Assembly (NCBI GenBank): GCA_030063045.1
Contig: JAQSEB010000060.1
Location: 186,001 to 250,000 of the forward strand
Source: Pratylenchus scribneri
Taxonomy: Eukaryota; Nematoda; Chromadorea; Rhabditida; Pratylenchidae
Reading direction: 5' to 3'
DNA: 64,000 bases
Shown piece after piece: positions 57,389-64,000 of this stretch. Both the position numbers and the translations under genes were made by a program. A model generated the notes under the pieces. That model ran no database searches. It worked only from the letters and a program-made list of their open reading frames with translations, and was not told the DNA's origin. How positions within the stretch are numbered: position 1 is the first letter of the stretch; each line of letters opens with the position of its first letter.

Positions 57389-58824
57389 TAGGGTTGCGCC
57401 CCCGCACCCGCGGGGGCCACCCCCGACGGGGATCCCCGCACTTTTTGGGTTTCACCCCCGACCCTACCCCCGCATATGCCACCCCCGCGCCCCCGCATCC
57501 ATATTATTGGATTTTTCCTGGAAAATGACAAGCAAGGTAATTTTGAGCGCAATATTGAATTTTTCGTGGCATTCTGCCTCTTCTTTTAATTCTTTATTTT
57601 CTCTAATTTTCCTAAACTAACTCCACTAATTTTCATAAACTCCATTCATTTCAAATTCATATTCCAATTCATACCAGTAAATTATTTTCTAAACAATTTA
57701 TATTTTTCCAAAAAGTGCATATTTTTAATAACATTTTAAATAGATTATTTTTTAATTCATTTTTCGAAATTAACTTTTAAAAATTCTATATTAATTTTTA
57801 CACAGATTTAAATAAAAATCTGTTGATACCATTTTTTTCTCGCCTGAGAATTGGAAAATTGTCGAACAATTGTTGATCGAATTTGCCAAAAAAGGTAAGA
57901 ATTAATTGATATTAATTTTACACAAAAATTTCGTAGCATTGATCAAGAAGGTTGATGAACAAAATCAAATAGTGGAATATTTTAATGAGACAGAAGTGCC
58001 ATTGGACATTGAGAATGATGATTTGGAAGCTGATTTAGGCTCTGGAAGCGATGAAAGCATGGCAAATTGTAAGATTGATTAATAATATTTTATTCAATTA
58101 ATAATTTTTTTAACCTTATTTCAGATAACATTTGGAATATTAAACAAAAATCAACCAGCGCCACTTCATTGCCATCATCAATTTCTGATGAGCCAGAATC
58201 GGAATTGTCTGCCCAAATTGAATTACAATTGGCTCATTTCAAAAAGAAAAAATTGGCACTTGATGAAGATTTATTCAAATGGTGGCGCGAAAATGCGATT
58301 AATTATCCCGACTTGACAAAATTGGCTCGAATTTTGCATTGCATTACTGCCACTTCAATATGCAGCGAGAGGCTCTTCTCCAAGGCAGTACTAATTTATT
58401 CAAATACCCTTCGAAATAGGTTTATTTAATTTAAAAAAATGTTATTTATCATTTGAATTATATTTAAAGACTTTCCGGGAAAATGGTTCGTCAAATTTTG
58501 GTTGTAAAAGCAAATTTGGACCCAGTGAAATTGGCACCATCAACTTCAGATGATTCAGAAGATGAAGAAATTGAAGAGGAGATTGAATAAAATAAATGAT
58601 GATTTAAAATTTATTTGCTGATTTAAAATTTATTTGCACTTATAATTTATTGAAATTTTAGTAATTTTTTTTCAAAAAAATTTTTTGTGAAAAATTAGAC
58701 CTTTTAAAAAATCCCCGCGGGGGCCCCCGCAAGGGGTCACCCCCGAACCCGTCCCCGCAAGTGCCAACCCCGCAAACCCCGACCCCCGCACAACCCGCCC
58801 CCGCACTGCGGGGGCGCAACCCTA
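57389..58824 (+). mobile_element. hAT transposon derivative, exact 8-bp target duplication
   Basis: The element begins TAGGGTTGCGCCCCCGC and ends with its exact inverse, GCGGGGGCGCAACCCTA. It is flanked by identical 8-bp repeats TTTTTTAT at 57381-57388 and 58825-58832. Subterminal regions hold many CCCCCGC/GGGGGTCACC words, strikingly GC-rich against the surroundings. At 1436 bp it keeps only the 3' part of a transposase gene. The 8-bp duplication and TAGGG ends are standard for hAT. Confidence 0.9.
57843..58590 (+). pseudogene. hAT transposase, C-terminal dimerisation part only
   Basis: Exons about 57843-57894, 57937-58068, 58125-58419 and 58470-58590 join in frame. The first reads PENWKIVEQLLIEFAKK. 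The third contains the hAT dimerisation signature: DEDLFKWWRENAINYPDLTK, LARILHCITATSICSERLFS, then SNTLRNR continued by LSGKMVRQILVVKANLD in the last exon. The tail is acidic (DSEDEEIEEEIE). The N-terminal BED finger and the DDE catalytic region are absent, so this is an internal or 5' deletion derivative. The surviving exons show no stop codons. Confidence 0.75.
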
Positions 58825-58832
58825 TTTTTTAT

Positions 58833-60126
58833 GAACAAAAATAATATAATCCCATAAATTCATCCAAATATGAAATAATAATAATAAATAAAATGCACAG
58901 TGCGACTATAAAAATCCAAAATCTTCACTTTATCAAACAAAGATGGAAGAAAGCAAATCCAAATTATTCTCATGGCTAAAGTTTGCCCATATGAGGCTTT
59001 CCTCTCTTCCCGCACCTTACATTTTGCCATTTTTACGGATTATTAGGGCGTATCGAGGATTATAAAGGATCGAGAATTAAAACAGCCATCGAGAAAATAA
59101 AAGTAAATAAAAAGTAAAATACAAACAAATAAAAAAAATGAATTTATCCACACAAAGAAAATATTTGAATGGCCAATCCTTCATTCTCTTTGTGATAACA
59201 AATTTTCATTTTCCCTAAAGCTTTGTGTGACACGCCTAAATCCTCTGCAAATTTTCCACCTAGCCCAGAGGATTTTTTATTTTTTATGGTTTTTCTTTTG
59301 GCCGTCAACAGTTGAATAAACTTTGGCCATAGTCGGGATGTCCCATTTATTTGTGTTGATTATCATCATTTCGAACTGGGAGTAGTGGACTTTTGATTTG
59401 AATGAATGGACAAAGACAAAGATGAAAAAAAAGAATGATGTTGATTGCTGACTTTTTCTAAACGGAATATGATGAGAAACATTTGGCCTATAAATAGAGT
59501 TAGAAAATCGCAAAAAGCCACATTTTATCAAAAATTTTCTTTCATTTGTATTAATCCAGCTTTTTAGCTTCCTAACCAAAATGTAGGAAATTTTATTTTA
59601 GATGGACAATAACAATAACAAAGCATTATTCCAAATTAGTAAAACGTTTATATTAGTTTGTTAGGCTCTTTCTGTAGAACACTTTGATACCATAGTGATT
59701 GAGAAATATAATTAGTCAGAAAGTTATGGCCAAAATAACAAAAACTGCACATTTTGTTCTATTTTGCCTTTTTTGGTAAAAATTGTAGCAATTTTACAAT
59801 CAAATCCACTAATTTTTCTCTAATTAAATTTTCCTAAAAAGTGCTATACAACGATATAAATTTGCCAAATTAAAATCTACTTAATATACATTTGCAAAAT
59901 TTATCTCTTAATTTGTGGAAAAAATTCGGATACTCAAATATAACTATAGGTTCCATTTTTAGTAATATTATTAATTATGCATTGAAGCTATTTTCTAATT
60001 TTTTAGCAAAACAATAAAAGATCAATTTCTTAAAATCAAATAAAATCTAGGCCAGATTAAAAAATTATTCTAATCATATGCTCGCTTGATTTAATATTAA
60101 ATTTTTGATTATATTTAAGCAATAAA
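58833..60126. other. Intergenic AT-rich region upstream of a secreted protein gene
   Basis: A minus ORF at 59277-59579 has no recognisable feature. The last few hundred bases must hold the promoter of the gene at 60127. No repeat with clear ends seen. Confidence 0.45.
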
Positions 60127-63100
60127 ATGAGCTCAGCTAATTTGATTCTTTTGATCGTTGCTTTAATTGCGTCCAAAAATGCTTTGGTGGAAAGTGCAGC
60201 AGCACCACTTGGTGAGTTAAATTTTTAAAAAAAAATTTACATAAAATCGCAACTTTTCATTTAGATGAAGGCATTATTGATAAAGATATCCTCGGAAACA
60301 TAGATAAACAAACTCTCTCTGATACAGATGTGAATCAAATTATAGACTTGGTGCCAGCGACAGACAAAACATTTGAACAGAAATACAATAAATTTACGAC
60401 GCGGAAAGATGGAATAGTGGCCTTTATAAAGGCGCAGGCCGATCAAGCCAAACAAGACAAAGGATACAGGGCTTTATTATGTATGTAAATTTTATTATTT
60501 GAAAATGGTCCGAAATATTTTTTATTTTTATATGAAATTTTATAGGGTTTTGCAATTTTTCAGTTAATTTTCATCATTGCATATTTTGAGCATAATTTAT
60601 GTTTTACAATATATATTTAGATAATCCAACAAAATACAGTACATATAAACAGTTTTTGAGTTTTAATAAATCATAAGCCGGTTTTAGAACTCTATAATCT
60701 TATATCAAATTTTAGATCTCATTGAGACACATCGAATGGTTGATAAAATATCAAATTTTGGCCCAAAACTGGGAAATATGGTTTAAACAGTTTAGCTCGC
60801 TGTTTCAATTTAAACTAGGAATTGTAATGTCAAAATACGCGTCTCGTTGAGGTCTAAAAATTAATATAAGGTTTGTAGGGTCAAAAACTGCTTTCTATTT
60901 TATTAAAAATCCAAAATTGTTTAGACATAGGCATCTGTAACTTTTTATGAGGATATGATTTTGTGGGGCACATATTTATGCATTGTTTCTAAATCTTCAT
61001 CCACATAGAAATTGTATCTTTAATTAAGGCAGATGAAGAATGAATCCAATAATTATTAATAAAAGTCCTTTTTATGGCAGTATTGTTGGCCGCATTCGAA
61101 ACAATCAAACCAGAACCTGCTGATGCTGAATTTGCAACGGCGGAAAAGGATAAAATGATCGATGCCATTTTGTTAATCCCGGTGAACAATCAGGACAAAA
61201 CAGAAATACATAAACGTTTGACAACATCCGCAAGGGCATATTCACCTGCAAGCGGTGCTACGGCAGCATATGACATGACCGATTTGCTGGGTGCAGCACA
61301 TCGTCTACGCCTATTTTTGCCCGATCCGATTGATGCGCAAACCACTGACAAGGGAATACGGGCAATTGGAAGTGAGTAGGAAAATATAACAACAATATAA
61401 TTTTGTAACTTTTTATTTTATCATTCATAAAATTAAATATATGTTGCAGCCGATACTGATTTTTTAGCCGATTCTGAATCGGAATCAAAATCGGCTAGCC
61501 GATACCAGAGCTGTGCCTAGCTCCGACTTAAGCTCCGGCTCCGGCTCCAGCTCCAGCTCCGGCTCCGGCTCCAGCTCCGGCTCCGCTCCGGAACCGGAGC
61601 TGGAGCCGGAGCTAAAAATTTGATAGGTCGGAGCCCGGAGCTGGAGCCGGAGCTAAAAATTTTAAGGGTCGGAGCCCGGAGCCGGAGTCGGAGCTTAAAA
61701 TTTTGGGTGACTCCGGGCTCCGGTCGACTTCGGTTTTTTTTGAGAAAAATTTTCTTTTTTAGATCATTTTTATTAAATTTTCATTTTTTTAATGAAGTGA
61801 AAATAAAATTAATTTATTTGTGAAGATTATTATACTATTTTTCAAAATTGTTTTCCAAAAAAATGAGTCGGAGCCAATTTTCCAGCTCCGGCTCCAGCTC
61901 CGGAGCTGGAGCCGGAGCTAAAAATTTTGAGAGTCGGAGCCCGGAGCCGGAGCCGGAGCTAAAAATTTGAAAGATCGGAGCCCGGAGCCGGAGCCGGAGC
62001 TAAGAATTATGAAAAGCACAGCTCTGGCCGATACTGATTTTCTAGGAGATACGCAGGATATAACCGGTTATGGGGGGATTAGGCCGGATTAATCCCCGAA
62101 ATGGAATGGAAATGGCCTGGAAGATCACTGGAAGGTCGGGGAAGTGCCTGAGGGTGCGCGGGATATAGCCAGATATATGGGGATTAGGGTGGATATAGGG
62201 GGATAGGCCGGATTAATCCTCGAAATTGATGGGAAATGACCCATAGGGCCAAAGGAAGGTCAGGGATGTTGGCCGAAGGCTCTGAGACTGGGCGGGATAT
62301 AGCTGGATATAGGGGGATTAAGGTGGATATAGGGGGATTAAAGATTATTAAAGTGGATTAAGCCTCGAAATGGATGCGGAATGCACCGGAAGGCCATTGG
62401 GACGCCGGGGAAGTTAAATCAGTATCGGCTAGCCGATTCAGAATCGGCTAAAAATCAATATCAGCTGCGACATATACATTTTTATATTTCCGACATTAGT
62501 GGATCCAAAAATTCCTTTAAAAATACTTAAAAATTCATTTTTTTATTGAAGATTACTCGTGTTCATTTAATTGAATTTTTATTATTAATTTATGACCATT
62601 TGGCTATAAAATTAAATAAAATTTCTATCTTTTTATAGGATTCAATGTTCTCATCAATGAGTTGATTCCACAAACAGAGGACTATGAGAAATATTCACTT
62701 GCCTTGGCCAGAGAAATAGTCACGAATAAGAAGGCATCCTTATTCCACTATAAGACCCAGAAAGAAAAGGAAGTGCTATTGGAATTAGATAGAGAATATA
62801 CCTGGAAGAAGACGCTTTTGGATTTGAAACCTACGCCTCCTAGGACGCGAACGCCGCCTACAGTAGCTGCTGATGTCACGCTAATGGATGATGCACACAA
62901 ACGTTTGTTTTTCAATGGAAAAATTATTCGATCGATACTTTTTTTTCTTATTTTTGGATTCCATTCACCTTTAATGCAATTTTAGATTTTAATTTTAATC
63001 ATTCAATAGTTAATTGTGTTAAAATAGTGCTATTGGCTATGGTTTGGAAGTGGTATATTTTTAGACTAAAATTTAGTATAGATTTTGAGAATAAACAGAA

Positions 63101-63628
63101 CAAATAAAAGTTAGATTTTAATTGTAAATTGAAAGTAGGTTTAAATGGTTTAACTAGTTTTTTGTAATTAATTACGTTCCTCCAGAAAATTTAAAAATAT
63201 CTCAATTAAAATTTTTCGATGATGCATTTTAATTTTATGTCCAGAAATAAGCAATTAAATTAATATTTAAAAAAAGCCGAAAAACGATAAAAATAAAATG
63301 ATCGATCCAAAAATAAATGGTAAATCAAATAGTAAAAATAAGTATTATTTTAAAAAAAAATAAATTGTATTTTAAACAATTTTCAGAATTGCAAGATGAA
63401 TATAAAAATTTATTGCTGCCTGCAATCAAAAAAACGCAAGATGATTTCAAGGAAACAGCTAATTCACGCAAATTAGCTTTCTCTATATTGTCCCATTCGC
63501 TAAAAGAATCGGATATGAAAGTTGCAGCAGTAAAAGAAGAACGCAAACGCATGGACGATCAATTGGGTACGATTCCGGCTACTGATGCTGCTGCTGAAGC
63601 GAAACTTGGTCAGAGTAAAAATTTATAA
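60127..63628 (+). CDS. Predicted secreted protein of unknown family
   Basis: Exons 60127-60211, 60265-60480, 61081-61371, 62639-62902 and 63387-63628 keep frame throughout and give 365 residues. Residues 1-25 are a signal peptide (NLILLIVALIASKNALV, cleavage near ESA). The mature protein is mostly helical and charged: TLSDTDVNQIIDLVPATD, KDGIVAFIKAQADQAKQDKG, FATAEKDKMIDAILLIPVNN, LQDEYKNLLLPAIKKTQDDF, MKVAAVKEERKRMDDQLG. No Cys pairs or known domain recognised. Codon use is less AT-biased than nearby noncoding DNA. The exon 4 donor is GTTTGT (62903). Intron 3 holds a transposon (61442-62472). Exon 5 may instead splice at 63614 into 63711-63799, giving 390 residues, but that exon lies inside a MITE, so the stop at 63626-63628 is preferred. 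Function unknown. Confidence 0.7.
61503..62020. repeat. Hexanucleotide GCTCCG arrays in inverted arrangement
   Basis: Arrays of CCGGCTCCAGCTCC followed by GGAGCCGGAGCTGGAGCC face each other several times inside the transposon and could form long hairpins. AAAATTTTGAGAGTCGGAGC-like units repeat with about 45-50-bp spacing. Confidence 0.8.
62045..62410. repeat. GGATATAGGGGATTA-type dispersed repeat
   Basis: Units with GGATATAGGGGGATTA, GCGCGGGATATAG and GAAGGTCGGGGAAGT match the inner arms of the foldback element at 42352-43253. Here they lie inside the TGTTGCAGC-ended transposon, in one orientation. Confidence 0.7.
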
Positions 63629-63705
63629 AATTGGGTGTTTATATCTTCTATCAACGCAACTATACAATTCATATAAACTTGAGATTTTTTGGATATTTTT
63701 TAATT

Positions 63706-63913
63706 GCTAGCGCGTTTCACCGAAAAAGGTCGGAAAGGAAATTTAACCAAAACGGTTTTCGGCTATTTGCAAGGATATCAAAGATATTTTCGGATTTAAT
63801 ATCCTGGAAAGCCCCTAAAACCAGCAGTTTCAAAACAAGCATTTGTAAATGTCAAATTGGCAAAAACATGGTTTGATTGAAATGTTTTAACCGATTTTTT
63901 CGGTGAAACGAGC
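63706..63913. mobile_element. Small inverted-repeat element at the end of the secreted gene
   Basis: GCGTTTCACCGAAAAAGGTC on the left and the inverse GATTTTTTCGGTGAAACGAG on the right define a unit of about 208 bp with about 22-bp arms. It covers the alternative last exon 63711-63799. Confidence 0.6.
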
Positions 63914-64000
63914 AAACATGATTTTTATATATTGTGGCCTAAATTTATCATTTTAAATAACAGAGAAAATTAAATCACGGGAATCAAATGGTATATTAAG

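Larger units (their letters stand above)
61442..62472. mobile_element. TGTTGCAGC-ended non-autonomous transposon, TATA duplication
   Basis: The left end TGTTGCAGCCGATACTGATT and right end AATCAATATCAGCTGCGACA are inverted repeats. They continue through a perfect AGCCGATTCTGAATCGG on both sides. Exact 4-bp repeats TATA flank it (61438-61441, 62473-62476). The first nine bases equal those of the element at 16846-18498, so both belong to one integrase-type family. At 1031 bp it has no coding. It lies in intron 3 of the secreted protein gene. Confidence 0.8.

Noticed and set aside
57343..57528. Pro/Arg-rich ORF
   Set aside because: It crosses the GC-rich end of the hAT element.

Overview
This window is strongly AT-rich nuclear DNA from a nematode, most likely a tylenchid (plant-parasitic type). 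The evidence is short phase-consistent introns ending in TTTTAG/TTTCAG, Srg-type serpentine chemoreceptor pieces, a BTB-BACK gene, two F-box-like paralogs of a kind I recall as expanded in cyst nematodes, and many small DNA transposons. The phylum is well supported; the order is inference. No bacterial, viral-genome or organellar block was seen.

Layout. 1-5.0 kb (+): an acidic-repeat exon followed by small exons and a final dynein light chain (LC8)-like exon. 5.6-10.6 kb: two head-to-head F-box-like paralogs; the minus copy carries two single-base frameshifts. 11.7-12.6 kb (+): a small glycine-rich protein with one membrane anchor. 15.2-16.6 kb (+): the first half of an Srg receptor, followed at once by a transposon with Ginger/KRBA2-type ends and an integrase gene that has lost its catalytic core. 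19.5-49.3 kb (-): three tandem paralogs (copies A, B, C) of a large gene family I do not recognise. Copy B is complete: 14 exons, 1234 residues, N-terminal signal peptide. It continues through acidic low-complexity sequence, a basic NLS-like block, Ser/Gln-rich and charged coiled-coil regions, and a conserved globular C-terminal part. Copy A has the same exon phases but no signal exon in view. Copy C is cut at both ends and its introns are full of transposons. 49.3-52.6 kb: a Ty3/gypsy-type gag remnant sits at the broken 5' end of copy C. 52.8-53.0 kb: an Srg relic. 54.2-55.8 kb (-): BTB-BACK gene. 57.4-58.8 kb: an hAT element with an exact 8-bp target duplication. 60.1-63.6 kb (+): a secreted protein gene of unknown family, with a second TGTTGCAGC-ended transposon in one intron.

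Gene models were assembled by reading splice junctions by eye. Copies A and B, the plus-strand F-box-like gene, the hAT gene and the 60-kb gene keep frame across every proposed junction. Copy C keeps frame across every junction from its second surviving exon on. The main candidate for something undescribed is the A/B/C family: a predicted secreted protein with a nuclear-signal-like basic block and a conserved C-terminal domain. Its function is unknown and none is claimed.
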